The notes beneath the pieces are model-generated. The model worked only from the letters and a program-made list of their open reading frames with translations, was not told the origin of the DNA and ran no database searches. Shown piece by piece: positions 53,059 through 62,015 of a DNA stretch of 64,000 nt. Source of the DNA: Lachnospiraceae bacterium (lineage in GTDB: Bacteria; Bacillota; Clostridia; Lachnospirales; Lachnospiraceae). Made by a program: the position numbers and the translations under genes. The stretch lies in assembly GCA_015057625.1 (NCBI GenBank), contig SVDZ01000002.1, positions 1 to 64,000 on the forward strand, read 5' to 3'. Position 1 is the first letter of the stretch. Each line of letters starts with the position of its first letter.

Positions 53059-54444
53059 ATGAAAAGATCATTTGTTTCTGACTGGTGGAAAGTTTTTAAA
53101 TTTACATTTAAGCAGGGGATTGGTGTAAAAGGCTTTAAAGTTATTACAATCTCTGTAGCTGTTTTTTGTTTGGTGTCAGCTATAGCTTTGAACTTTGTTA
53201 TGGCAATATCGGAAAAGAATGAGTCAGATATTTACAATATAGAAAAATGTTATGTGGTTAACAGTAGCGAACTTAAGGATCTTCAGCCGGAAGTTTTGAC
53301 GGAAGTATTTAAAGATAATTATCCGGATATCTCATTTGAAAAATATTCTGGCAGTGTTGAGTCATTGGCAAAGCAGATTGCGGGTGAGGCCAAAAAGGAT
53401 GATGAGGGGAATGTCATTGCAACAAAAGATGTGCTGGTTGAAGTGACAAAAGATAAGGATGAAGAAGATAAAGAAAAAGAAATCTTCATGGTAAAGGTTT
53501 ACATACCTGACAATTCTGAAGTAACCTCAAATGAGGCTGAAGCATTAGGAGAAGATTTTGCAGTTGTTGTAAGACAGGGAATGATGAATTCGGTGGATAT
53601 TCCTGTTGAAAATCAAATCATGTCTTTAAGCGGTGTTGAACTGAATCTAATCGATGCAGGTCAGGAAGGCGAAGATTCAGATATTAACTTTATTCTAAAG
53701 TTTGCTGTTACTGTTATAATAATTATGGCTATGTATTTTGTTCTGATAGTATATGGTCAGAGCATGCAAACAGTTGTAAGTATTGAAAAATCATCAAAAC
53801 TTATGGAGTACATATTGACTTTAGTAGGACCGCAAGGATTGTTGTTTGGTAAAATTACAGCTATGGCCACAATAGCATTCGGCCAGGTGGTACTTTGGAT
53901 TTCTATGGCTTTGGCTGGGTTCTTTGTGGGAGATTCTCTGGCAAGAGAATTGATATATAAGGATTACGGAAACAAAATTTTGCAGACAGCTGAAACAATG
54001 AGAAAGATGGACGGAGCGGCAAATGCATTTACGCCGGGAGCAATAATAGTGGCAGTTATATCAATTTGTCTGGCGTTTCTGTTCTATTTCATGCTGGCGG
54101 GGCTGACTGCATCCTTTATTTCAAAAGCAGATGAACTTCAGTCAGCTACTACGGTGTTTCAGTTATTTATTGTAGCAGGTTTTATGGGAGGATACCTTCC
54201 ATCGTTGACTGGAAATTATGAATATGAGCAATTGTTCAGATGGATCCCGTTTAGCGCAAGCTTTATGCTTCCGGGAGACATTATACTCGGTAATATTACT
54301 ATATTGCAGTCTGTAAAATATTTGATAGTAATTGTTGTCGGAATTGGATTGTTAGTTTATCTGTCAGGAAAGGTTTATAAGGCTCAGTTGTTTGAGAGAG
54401 GAAGAAGTTTTAAAGACGTTATCGCAGGACTGATGAGCAGATAA
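53059..54444 (+). CDS. ABC-2 type permease, second subunit
   Basis: A 461-residue membrane protein with the same plan as its upstream neighbour: one helix (about 30-50), an external domain (about 55-215) containing KDKDEEDKEKE, then six helices with QSMQTVVSIEKSSKLMEYIL as the ABC-2 coupling region. The start at ATG 53059 is one base after the previous stop, with GTGAGGG upstream. Sequence identity to the first permease is low outside the coupling region, so they diverged long ago. With the ATPase they make a complete three-gene exporter. Confidence 0.85.
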   Translation: MKRSFVSDWWKVFKFTFKQGIGVKGFKVITISVAVFCLVSAIALNFVMAISEKNESDIYNIEKCYVVNSSELKDLQPEVLTEVFKDNYPDISFEKYSGSVESLAKQIAGEAKKDDEGNVIATKDVLVEVTKDKDEEDKEKEIFMVKVYIPDNSEVTSNEAEALGEDFAVVVRQGMMNSVDIPVENQIMSLSGVELNLIDAGQEGEDSDINFILKFAVTVIIIMAMYFVLIVYGQSMQTVVSIEKSSKLMEYILTLVGPQGLLFGKITAMATIAFGQVVLWISMALAGFFVGDSLARELIYKDYGNKILQTAETMRKMDGAANAFTPGAIIVAVISICLAFLFYFMLAGLTASFISKADELQSATTVFQLFIVAGFMGGYLPSLTGNYEYEQLFRWIPFSASFMLPGDIILGNITILQSVKYLIVIVVGIGLLVYLSGKVYKAQLFERGRSFKDVIAGLMSR

Positions 54445-54472
54445 TCATAATAATGAGTACAAGAGGTTCTTT

Positions 54473-55435
54473 ATGTGTAAAAAAACTGAAAGTAAAAAAT
54501 GGGGAAAAAGGATATTTGATATAATCCAGATAGGTCAGAGAGAGGATATGATCAGCCGCTTCTTTGATTACTTTATTGTGGCGGTCATTTTCATAAATAT
54601 TGTGGCGATGTTTCTGGAAACCTTTGATGAAATGAATCCATATTTTAATATCATCAGAGGAATAGAAATGGCTACCATGATTATCTTTATGTTGGAATAT
54701 ATACTTAGAGTAGCTACGGCGCAGTATCTGTTTCCTGAAAAGGACAAAAGAAGTGCAGTCTTAAGCTATATTTTATCGGCCGATGGTATTATTATGTTGT
54801 TGACTATTCTGCCATTTTTCTATCTTTCAGGATTTGTTGTATTCAGAATGCTCAGAGTAGTGAGAATATTTCACTTGTTCAGAATTAACAATACGTACGA
54901 TTCTTTTCACGTAATAACTCAGGTTATATATGAGAAGAGAAATCAGATTATCTCATCGGTATTCATTGTAGTGATATTAATGATGGCGTCATCACTATGC
55001 ATGTACAGCGCAGAGCATAATGCTCAGCCCACGGTATTTAAAAATGCATTGTCCGGGTTCTGGTGGAGTATGTCTACCATATTTACGGTGGGATACGGCG
55101 ATATTTATCCGGTGACAGTTCTTGGAAAAATGATGACCTTTGTAATTACATTGCTGGGCGTGGGAGTTATAGCTATTCCTACGGGTATTATTTCCGCAGG
55201 TTTTGTGGAGCAGTACACTCAGATGCAAAAGCAGGATTCCCTGTCTGCAGGTGGCAGGAGGACGGTCAGTGCAAATGTAGATGACAAGAGTCCTTTTAAG
55301 GGAATGAGAGTAAAGGAAGTAGAAGAGAAATATAGCATTACCGTATCTGTAATTGTGCGAAAAGAGTCTGTTTTACTTCCATCCGACAGTATTGTGTTTG
55401 AAAATGAAGATATTGTCGTTTATCAGGAAAATTAG
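54473..55435 (+). CDS. Voltage-gated-type potassium channel
   Basis: A six-helix cation channel subunit, 320 residues. Helices S1-S3 lie at about 30-115; S4 (about 122-142) has regularly spaced Arg in FRMLRVVRIFHLFRI. The pore loop has the K+ selectivity filter TVGYGD at 205-210. The cytosolic tail ends with a short beta-rich domain (about 270-320, MRVKEVEEKYSITVSVIVRKE and ENEDIVVYQEN) resembling the TrkA_C regulatory module. AGAGGT precedes ATG. It is 28 bp after the ABC exporter genes, so it may share their transcript. It probably sets membrane potential. Confidence 0.9.
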   Translation: MCKKTESKKWGKRIFDIIQIGQREDMISRFFDYFIVAVIFINIVAMFLETFDEMNPYFNIIRGIEMATMIIFMLEYILRVATAQYLFPEKDKRSAVLSYILSADGIIMLLTILPFFYLSGFVVFRMLRVVRIFHLFRINNTYDSFHVITQVIYEKRNQIISSVFIVVILMMASSLCMYSAEHNAQPTVFKNALSGFWWSMSTIFTVGYGDIYPVTVLGKMMTFVITLLGVGVIAIPTGIISAGFVEQYTQMQKQDSLSAGGRRTVSANVDDKSPFKGMRVKEVEEKYSITVSVIVRKESVLLPSDSIVFENEDIVVYQEN

Positions 55436-55446
55436 TCGGCTATTTA

Positions 55447-55474
55447 TTGACATATTTAAATATAGTGGTAGAAT
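55447..55474 (+). promoter_or_regulatory. Promoter of the licT-PTS operon
   Basis: TTGACA at 55447-55452 and TAGAAT at 55469-55474, 16-bp spacing, just upstream of the RAT element. Confidence 0.75.
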
Positions 55475-55495
55475 AACATATAGAAATAAGTTATC

Positions 55496-55560
55496 GGATT
55501 GTTACTATTTGATTAGGCAAGACCATACAGCTCCAGTTGGGGCTTGTTTGGTCTTTCTTT
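55496..55560 (+). terminator. RAT antiterminator site overlapping a terminator
   Basis: GGATTGTTACTATTTGATTA... at 55496-55524 matches the 29-base ribonucleic antiterminator consensus of the BglG/LicT/SacY family, including the two inner bulge-flanking halves GGATTGTTAC and GGCAAGACC. Its end overlaps the terminator stem AAGACC... (55519-55555), followed by TTCTTTTTTT. The licT-type protein encoded just downstream should bind here and allow read-through into the PTS operon. Confidence 0.92.
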
Positions 55561-55628
55561 TTTTGCTCGGAATATAGGATCCTACCGAGCCGGTCTGTAA
55601 TTTATGAATAGAAAAGGTAATAGGAATA

Positions 55629-56474
55629 ATGATAATTGAAAAGGTAATAAATAATAACACAGTAAGCGTTTTAGATGGCAATAATGAACTGATTCTTATG
55701 GGAAAGGGACTGGGATTTGGAAAAAAACCGGGACAGGAAGTTTATGAGAACAGTATTGAGAAAAAGTTTAAATTGGACAATGCCAATGAAGTTGAAAAAT
55801 TTAAGGAACTTATTGGAACTGTATCTCAGGAATGCCTTGAAGCGTCAATAGATATTATTGAATACGGAAAAAGTGTTATGAAGGGGAAAATCAGCAATGG
55901 AATATATATTTCTTTGACAGATCATCTCAGTTTTGCAATTACCAGAGTAAAACAGGGAATAGTATTTGAAAATCCTCTTTATGATGAAATTCAAAGTTAT
56001 TATCCCAGTGAGTTCTTATTAGGAAAATACGGACTGAATATTATCAAAGAACAGTTAGGTGTGGAACTGCCAAAGGCGGAAGCTGCATCTATCGCTCTCC
56101 ATTTTGTTTTGTCAGAATACGATTTGGGTATGAGTGATACAATGAACGTAACACAACTTATTTCTAAAATAGTTGATATAGTAAATGAATCTTTGGGAAT
56201 AAATATTGAGGATATGGGACTTAATTATTCCCGCTTTATTACTCACTTGAAGTTTTTGTCGCAGAGAATATTTCAGAATAAGCTATTAGACAGTCAGGAT
56301 GATGTATTTTTAGAGATGATTGCAGCAAGGTACCCGGAGGAGTACAATATCAGCAAAAAAATATGTGATTATATTGAGAAAAAATATGAAAAGAAAATTA
56401 CAAAAGAAGAAGAAACTTATTTGGCGATATATATTAGAAGATTAGTAATGGATAAGGAGGAAAATAATGCGTGA
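55629..56474 (+). CDS. licT: PRD-containing transcription antiterminator (LicT/BglG family)
   Basis: An RNA-binding antiterminator, 281 residues. The N-terminal CAT domain (about 1-58) has MIIEKVINNNTVSVLD and KGLGFGKKPG, typical of RAT-binding proteins. PRD1 (about 65-170) contains His residues in TDHLSFAI and ALHFVLSEY; PRD2 (about 175-281) contains THLKFLSQRIF. Phosphorylation of the PRDs by the PTS normally sets its activity. The RAT-terminator lies in its own leader, so it is autoregulated. The stop overlaps the EIIA start by 8 bp. It could equally be named glcT-like, since the EIIC is of the glucose class. Confidence 0.92.
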   Translation: MIIEKVINNNTVSVLDGNNELILMGKGLGFGKKPGQEVYENSIEKKFKLDNANEVEKFKELIGTVSQECLEASIDIIEYGKSVMKGKISNGIYISLTDHLSFAITRVKQGIVFENPLYDEIQSYYPSEFLLGKYGLNIIKEQLGVELPKAEAASIALHFVLSEYDLGMSDTMNVTQLISKIVDIVNESLGINIEDMGLNYSRFITHLKFLSQRIFQNKLLDSQDDVFLEMIAARYPEEYNISKKICDYIEKKYEKKITKEEETYLAIYIRRLVMDKEENNA

Positions 56475-57045
56475 TTATTTAGTAGATGATAATGAAAATT
56501 TGATTGGAGCACCTGTTAAGGGAATTGTGTTTGATTGCAGTGATTTGGATGATCCAACTTTTGCACAGGGGATACTTGGTGAAGGAGTTGCTATTTATCC
56601 GGTGGAGGGAAAAGTATATTCTCCTGTGGATGGTGAGATTCAGATGGTTATGGAATCAAAACATGCGGTGAGCATGGAAGCTGATTGTGGAACGGAATTA
56701 TTGGTTCATGTGGGGCTTGATACAGTTAACCTTAAGGGCGAGCATTTTAAATCATATGTATCAACTGGAGATAAAGTTAAAAAAGGAGATTTGCTTATTG
56801 AGTTTGATATGGATGCACTTAAAGCTGAAGGTTACGATGTTAGCACTATTGTAGTGGTATGTAACAGTTATGATTATAATAATATTGAAAAAAATATTGG
56901 TAAAAAAGTTGGAGTGGGGAATGCAATTATTTCTGTAAAAAAAGATAATAAAGGTTTGACGGGAGAAACAAATCTATTTATAATTGAGAACGCCTATGCG
57001 CTCTTAAAAAAATTATTTAACGTGAAAGGAGAAGAAAGATTATGA
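56467..57045 (+). CDS. PTS EIIA component, glucose family
   Basis: A stand-alone soluble EIIA of the glucose type, 192 residues. It passes phosphate from HPr to the EIIB domain encoded next door. The conserved core GVAIYPVEGKVYSPVDGEI and ELLVHVGLDTV are present; the phosphorylated His is His81, and the second conserved His is seen in SKHAVSME. About 30 extra residues at the C-terminus (after IISVKKDNK) are not needed by the fold. GATAAGGAGGA stands before ATG 56467, within the end of licT. The stop overlaps the EIICB start by four bases. Confidence 0.93.
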   Translation: MRDYLVDDNENLIGAPVKGIVFDCSDLDDPTFAQGILGEGVAIYPVEGKVYSPVDGEIQMVMESKHAVSMEADCGTELLVHVGLDTVNLKGEHFKSYVSTGDKVKKGDLLIEFDMDALKAEGYDVSTIVVVCNSYDYNNIEKNIGKKVGVGNAIISVKKDNKGLTGETNLFIIENAYALLKKLFNVKGEERL

Positions 57046-58538
57046 TGAAATTTCTTCAAAAGTTAGGAAAAGCATTAATGCTTCCAGTTGCATGTTTACC
57101 TATCTGTGGTATGTTGATGGGTATTGGTTATGCACTGTGTCCGGCAGCTATGCAAGGGGGGGATATTACAGGAACACTTCCGCTTATAGGATTGTTCCTT
57201 ATCAAGGCTGGAGGAGCTCTTATTGACCACATGGCTTTGTTGTTTGTTATTGGTGTTGGTGTTGGTATGTCAGATGATAATGATGGAACAGGCGCTGTTG
57301 CAGCGTTGGCATCATGGTTGATGATTACAACATTACTTAATACAGGATTTGTTACAACCCTTATGCCATCAATTGCGGACGATATAAACAAAACTTTAGC
57401 GTTCGATAAAATTGAAAATCCATTCATTGGTATTATTGCAGGTTTAATTGGTGCAGCATGTTATAATAGATTTAAAGGCACAAAATTACCTGATTGGTTG
57501 TCTTTCTTTAGCGGAAAGAGATGTGTTGCTATTGTAGCCGGCGTGGTATCAATTATTGTGTCAGTTATTTTATTATTTGTTTGGCCTGTTACCTTTGGCG
57601 CATTAATTACATTTGGTCAGAATATTGCAAAGATGGGTGGTATAGGTGCAGGTATCTATGCATTCATTAACAGATTATTGATTCCTACAGGCTTACATCA
57701 CGCATTAAATAACGTATTCTGGTTCGATACAATCGGACTTGGTGATTTAGGTAATTTCTGGGCAGGAAAGACTTCAGCAGATGTTTCATGGGATCTTGGT
57801 ATGTATATGTCCGGTTTCTTCCCATGCATGATGTTTGGTATACCGGGTGCGGCATTAGCTATGATTCACTGTGCAGATGATAAAAAGAAGAAAGTTGCAG
57901 TTGGTCTTCTTGCATCAGCAGCTATTTGTTCTTTTGTATGTGGTGTAACAGAGCCATTTGAATTTGCATTTATGTTCTTGGCTCCACTTCTTTATGTTAT
58001 TTATGCATTATTATATGGTATCATTACAGTTATTGTTTATTATGTAGGATTTAGAGCAGGATTCTGTTTCTCAGCAGGATGTACTGATTTAGTATTTTCA
58101 TCAACACTTCCTGCAGCTAAGAATACATGGATGATTATACCTTTAGGTCTTGTTACATTTGTACTTTTCTATGTTGTGTTCAGATTTGCTATTTCTACAT
58201 TTAATCTTAAGACTCCGGGACGTGGTGACGAAGAAGCTACATTTGATGAAGATATTATTACATATGACGAGATTAAGACACAGCTTTCAAATGATGACTT
58301 TACAGCAGTTGCTGCAGGAATTTTAAAAGCCTTAGGTGGAAAAGAAAATGTTACATCTATTGATAACTGTATTACCAGACTTAGACTTGAAGTGGCAGAT
58401 GCATCAATTGTAAACGATGCAGCGATAAAAGCGGCAGGGGCTGCAGGTATTATTAAACCAAGTAAGAATGCAGTTCAGATTGTTATAGGGACTAAAGTCC
58501 AGTTCGTAGCCGACGAATTCAAAAAAATGTGTAGATAA
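57042..58538 (+). CDS. PTS EIICB component, glucose/glucosamine class
   Basis: Membrane sugar permease fused to its EIIB domain, 498 residues. EIIC (about 1-395) has the family start MKFLQKLGKALMLPVACLPICGMLMGIG, the LIPTGLHHALNNVFWF segment and the conserved CGVTEPFEFAF substrate motif. EIIB (about 415-498) has the phosphorylated Cys443 in IDNCITRLRLEV. The class includes glucose, maltose/trehalose-like and N-acetylglucosamine carriers; I cannot decide which. AAAGGAG at 57025-57031 fits the ATG at 57042 or the next codon. With EIIA and LicT it makes a self-regulated uptake operon. Confidence 0.93.
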   Translation: MMKFLQKLGKALMLPVACLPICGMLMGIGYALCPAAMQGGDITGTLPLIGLFLIKAGGALIDHMALLFVIGVGVGMSDDNDGTGAVAALASWLMITTLLNTGFVTTLMPSIADDINKTLAFDKIENPFIGIIAGLIGAACYNRFKGTKLPDWLSFFSGKRCVAIVAGVVSIIVSVILLFVWPVTFGALITFGQNIAKMGGIGAGIYAFINRLLIPTGLHHALNNVFWFDTIGLGDLGNFWAGKTSADVSWDLGMYMSGFFPCMMFGIPGAALAMIHCADDKKKKVAVGLLASAAICSFVCGVTEPFEFAFMFLAPLLYVIYALLYGIITVIVYYVGFRAGFCFSAGCTDLVFSSTLPAAKNTWMIIPLGLVTFVLFYVVFRFAISTFNLKTPGRGDEEATFDEDIITYDEIKTQLSNDDFTAVAAGILKALGGKENVTSIDNCITRLRLEVADASIVNDAAIKAAGAAGIIKPSKNAVQIVIGTKVQFVADEFKKMCR

Positions 58539-58554
58539 CCTTGTATAAAATTCC

Positions 58555-58583
58555 TTGATGAATTTGTGCCTTAGCGGTATAAT
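58555..58583 (+). promoter_or_regulatory. Promoter of the small gene at 58625
   Basis: TTGATG at 58555-58560 and TATAAT at 58578-58583, 17-bp spacing, 41 bp before the start codon. Confidence 0.75.
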
Positions 58584-58624
58584 TGAAGTATATAAAATGT
58601 ACGGAATTATAAGGAGGTATGAAG

Positions 58625-58882
58625 ATGAAGAGGTTGATTATAGGCAATCCGGAGAGCGTTGACAAATATATCAATGTTACAGGGATAGACGGGAAAGAAA
58701 TCGGTTTGTCTGATTATGAAAATCAGATCTATGAGTCAAAAGAATGCCTTTGTTTATATAGGGGATATGGCTTTGATTCTGACAGAATATTTCTGGCAGA
58801 TAGAGATGATTGTGTTATTGCAGAGGGAGTTGCGCAGATAAAAGAGTATCTCGCAGATCTTGATTTGAGCAAGAAATGTTAA
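58625..58882 (+). CDS. Small hypothetical protein
   Basis: An 85-residue soluble protein of unknown family, MKRLIIGNPESVDKYINVTG... . It contains a Cys-Leu-Cys-Leu-Tyr segment near residue 42 and a C-terminal Cys. Two ATGs are possible; AAGGAGG at 58611-58617 is seven bases before ATG 58625 but only one before ATG 58619, which decides the start. It has its own good promoter and a strong terminator, so it is a true single-gene unit despite its size. Predicted secondary structure is mixed, with no signal peptide or membrane segment. I do not assign a function. Confidence 0.65.
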   Translation: MKRLIIGNPESVDKYINVTGIDGKEIGLSDYENQIYESKECLCLYRGYGFDSDRIFLADRDDCVIAEGVAQIKEYLADLDLSKKC

Positions 58883-58900
58883 AAAAAAGAAAATAAAAAA

Positions 58901-58951
58901 GGGCTTTTAGTTTTTTGTGTGTATGCACATGCAGAACTAAAAGTCCTTTTT
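58901..58951 (+). terminator. Intrinsic terminator
   Basis: GGGCTTTTAGTT at 58901-58912 pairs with AACTAAAAGTCC at 58935-58946 (one G-U), followed by TTTTT. Confidence 0.85.
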
Positions 58952-59102
58952 AAAATATGTATTTTTTATGAAACATACTTGGGGTTCATAGAAAATACAT
59001 AATATTTTTGGTAAAATAAACCTATAAATTAAACTTGTATACAACTGTTCAAAGGAAATAATAGTATTTTTACAGATTGACAGATGTAATAAGGAGGCAG
59101 TT

Positions 59103-59786
59103 ATGGAAAAATTAAAAATACTTGTAGTTGATGATGAGGCTAGAATGAGAAAGCTTGTTAAAGACTTTCTTGTTAAGCAGGAGTACGAAGTTATAGAAGC
59201 TGAAGATGGCGAAAAGGCGTTGGAGATTTTTGTTTCAACAAAGAACATATCTCTAGTTATTCTTGACGTTATGATGCCACGAATGGATGGATGGGAGACA
59301 TGCAAAGAAATCAGAAAGTTATCTAAGGTTCCGGTTATTATGCTTACTGCTAAAAGTACTGAAAGCGATGAGTTGCTTGGATTTAATCTTGGAGTTGATG
59401 AGTATATCACAAAACCATTCAGCCCAAAGATTCTTGTTGCAAGAGTAGATGCCATACTTAGAAGAACCAGCAACATTTCAAAGGATGCTATTATCACTGC
59501 GGGAGATTTGACCATTAACAAGGACGCTCATATTGTATCTGTTGGTGATGAAAATATTGATTTAAGTTACAAAGAATTTGAACTTCTTACTTATTTTGTC
59601 GAGAATGCAGGAATTGCTTTATCGAGAGAAAAAATTCTAAATAATGTCTGGAATTATGATTATTTTGGAGATGCGAGAACAATTGATACTCATGTCAAAA
59701 AGTTGAGAAGTAAGATGGGAAGCTGTGGCTCTTACATTAAGACTATTTGGGGAATGGGATATAAATTCGAGGTGGAAGAAGATTGA
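59103..59786 (+). CDS. OmpR/PhoB family response regulator
   Basis: A DNA-binding response regulator, 227 residues. The receiver domain (about 1-120) has Asp55 as phospho-acceptor (VILDVMMPRMDG), acidic VVDDEAR at the N-terminus, MLTAKS and ITKPFSP with the conserved Lys. The winged-helix effector (about 130-225) ends with RTIDTHVKKLRSKMG and TIWGMGYKFE. AAGGAGGC precedes ATG. Its stop overlaps the start of the histidine kinase gene, so the pair is translationally coupled. Targets are unknown; nothing in the window carries an obvious repeated PhoB-like site. Confidence 0.95.
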   Translation: MEKLKILVVDDEARMRKLVKDFLVKQEYEVIEAEDGEKALEIFVSTKNISLVILDVMMPRMDGWETCKEIRKLSKVPVIMLTAKSTESDELLGFNLGVDEYITKPFSPKILVARVDAILRRTSNISKDAIITAGDLTINKDAHIVSVGDENIDLSYKEFELLTYFVENAGIALSREKILNNVWNYDYFGDARTIDTHVKKLRSKMGSCGSYIKTIWGMGYKFEVEED

Positions 59787-61351
59787 AATATTCAATTAGA
59801 TATAAGATGATTGCAGCCACAATTGCAGTCATGTTAATAGTTACAGTAATAGGAGGATTGATTGGAAAGGCTATAATTGATGATTATTATATCAAGTATA
59901 AAGAAAATTCTCTTGTTGCCGTTTATACCCAGCTTTCTTCAATATTAAAAGAGGATCCACAACTTGAAGAGTATGGAGAACTCCTTGACAATTACTGTGA
60001 GAGATACGGTGTATCTTTGCAGGTACAGGATTCTTATAATTCTATCTATAACTACGGATCCGAAAAAGAAATGCGCGAATTTATCACTGATGATCTTATC
60101 GGAAGAATCAGTGGCGAAAATAAAATCTTAAAACAGACAGAAAATTATTCTATTATGATGGTACTTGATTCTGAACAGGCCATCGAGAATCTCAAAGATA
60201 AAATTGAAAAGGAATTGCAGGAAGAAGGGTATTCGGAGACATATACTTCTGCCTACAAGTCGAATAATGGTTCTTTTGGTAAAAAAGGAAATCATATTGT
60301 TATGACGGGTAGTATTCTCGACGAATATAAATTTGTCATAAGAGTGGATGTAGAAAATATCAGAGAGTCTATTTTTATTGCGTCAAGATTTTACACATGG
60401 GTCGGTGTAATTATGATTTTTGCCGTAATTTTTGCTATGCTCATTATTACGAAAAAGTTTACTGATCCGATTTTGCAGTTGGCAGATATTTCTAAAAAAA
60501 TGTCGGCGCAGAACTTTGATGTAAAGTATGAAGATAAAAGAGAGGATGAAATTGGTGTCCTCGGAAAAAGCATGAATGAAATGTCGGCAGAGTTGGAGAA
60601 GACTATTCGAGAACTTAAATATGCCAATATGGAACTTCAAAATGATATCAAGAAGAAAATGGAAATCGACAATATGAGAACTGATTTCCTGGATAATGTA
60701 TCTCATGAACTTAAGACGCCTATAGCTCTTGTTCAGGGATATGCGGAAGGACTCAGAGATGGTGTTACAGATGACCCGGAGAGTATGAAGTTTTATTGCG
60801 ACGTTATTATTGATGAAGCATCTAAAATGAATAAAATGGTAAAGAATCTTCTTACGCTTAATCAGATTGAGTTTGGTGATAACAGTGTAAATATGGAAAG
60901 ATTTAATCTTACTCAACTTGTAAAAGCAGTTGTTAATGCCCAGACACTTCGCGCTGAGAAAAACCATGTCACTATTGAAATAGTCGGAGATGAAGAGATA
61001 TTTGTATGGGCAGATGAGTTCCAAATTGAAGAAGTTATTACCAATTATATTAGTAATGCATTTAATCATGTCAAAGATCCTAATATAATTAGAGTGCAAA
61101 TTGCTCAAAAAGATGATATAGTAAGAGTGTCTGTGTATAATACAGGCTCGCAGATTCCAAAAGAAGATGTTGAGCGTATTTGGGAAAAATTCTACAAAGT
61201 AGACAAATCGCATACCAGAGAGTATGGAGGAAACGGAATCGGCTTGTCTATCGTTAAAGCTATTGTGGAGAGATACGATGGCAAATGCGGTCTCGATAAC
61301 AAGGAAGATGGCGTAGAGTTTTGGTTTGAGTTAAACACAGAATCAAAATAA
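59783..61351 (+). CDS. Membrane sensor histidine kinase
   Basis: Partner of the preceding regulator, 522 residues. It has TM1 (about 9-30), an external sensor domain (about 31-195) of no family I recognise, TM2 (about 202-222), a HAMP domain (about 223-275), and a HisKA helix with phospho-His308 in DNVSHELKTPIALVQGYAEGL. The ATPase domain follows, with N box EEVITNYISNAFNHV and the G2-like GGNGIGLSIVKAI. The start is TTG 59783, seven bases after GAGGTGG and overlapping the regulator stop. The signal is unknown. hisH follows 21 bp later but is unrelated in function. Confidence 0.93.
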   Translation: MKYSIRYKMIAATIAVMLIVTVIGGLIGKAIIDDYYIKYKENSLVAVYTQLSSILKEDPQLEEYGELLDNYCERYGVSLQVQDSYNSIYNYGSEKEMREFITDDLIGRISGENKILKQTENYSIMMVLDSEQAIENLKDKIEKELQEEGYSETYTSAYKSNNGSFGKKGNHIVMTGSILDEYKFVIRVDVENIRESIFIASRFYTWVGVIMIFAVIFAMLIITKKFTDPILQLADISKKMSAQNFDVKYEDKREDEIGVLGKSMNEMSAELEKTIRELKYANMELQNDIKKKMEIDNMRTDFLDNVSHELKTPIALVQGYAEGLRDGVTDDPESMKFYCDVIIDEASKMNKMVKNLLTLNQIEFGDNSVNMERFNLTQLVKAVVNAQTLRAEKNHVTIEIVGDEEIFVWADEFQIEEVITNYISNAFNHVKDPNIIRVQIAQKDDIVRVSVYNTGSQIPKEDVERIWEKFYKVDKSHTREYGGNGIGLSIVKAIVERYDGKCGLDNKEDGVEFWFELNTESK

Positions 61352-61372
61352 TCTTGCGAGGAAAATAATAAT

Positions 61373-61978
61373 ATGATAGCTATTATTGATTATGATGCCG
61401 GAAATATTAAAAGTGTTGAGAAGGCGTTCGAATATTTAGGAGAAAAGACAGTATTGACCAGTGACAGGGATATCATTCTTGCTGCGGACAAAGTTATTTT
61501 GCCGGGAGTGGGTGCTTTTGGTGATGCAATGGCAAAGCTTAAGAGTCATAATCTTGTTAATACAATTTATGATGTAGTGGACAAAAAGACACCTTTTATG
61601 GGGATATGCCTTGGCCTTCAGCTTCTTTTTGAAAACAGTGAGGAGAGTGAGGGGGTTCCCGGACTTGGAATCTTAAAAGGTGATGTTGTTCGCTTTCCTG
61701 ACGAAATAGGACTTAAAATTCCACAGATAGGTTGGAATTCACTCAACTATCCTTCGAGAGGAAGATTGTTTGAGGGCATACCTGAGGAGTCTTATGTTTA
61801 TTTTGTTCATTCATATTATTTAAAAGCTAAAGATCCTTCAATTGTTAAGGCGACAACTGAATATGGAGTTGAAGTTCATGCTTCAGTTGAAAAGGACAAT
61901 GTTTTTGCATGTCAGTTCCATCCGGAAAAGAGCGGAGATGTGGGACTTGCAATTCTTAAAAACTTTGCCGGTCTTTAA
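61373..61978 (+). CDS. hisH: Imidazole glycerol phosphate synthase, glutaminase subunit
   Basis: Releases ammonia from glutamine for HisF in histidine and AICAR synthesis; 201 residues. The triad is Cys79 (MGICLGLQLLF), His183 and Glu185 (CQFHPEKSG). The oxyanion region GVGAFGDAM is typical. TGCGAGG is a weak to moderate ribosome binding site. hisF follows after 37 bp. The other his genes are absent here, so this pair is separated from the rest of the pathway, at least within the window. Confidence 0.96.
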   Translation: MIAIIDYDAGNIKSVEKAFEYLGEKTVLTSDRDIILAADKVILPGVGAFGDAMAKLKSHNLVNTIYDVVDKKTPFMGICLGLQLLFENSEESEGVPGLGILKGDVVRFPDEIGLKIPQIGWNSLNYPSRGRLFEGIPEESYVYFVHSYYLKAKDPSIVKATTEYGVEVHASVEKDNVFACQFHPEKSGDVGLAILKNFAGL

Positions 61979-62015
61979 CTTGATTTGACTATTATAATAT
62001 GATGAGGTGAGAAAA

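Noticed and set aside
60383-61213. 276-codon minus-strand open frame opposite the histidine kinase
   Set aside because: It is antisense to the well-conserved kinase core, lacks a recognisable domain and start site, and its composition (Ile/Phe/His/Asn) is that of a reverse-frame shadow.
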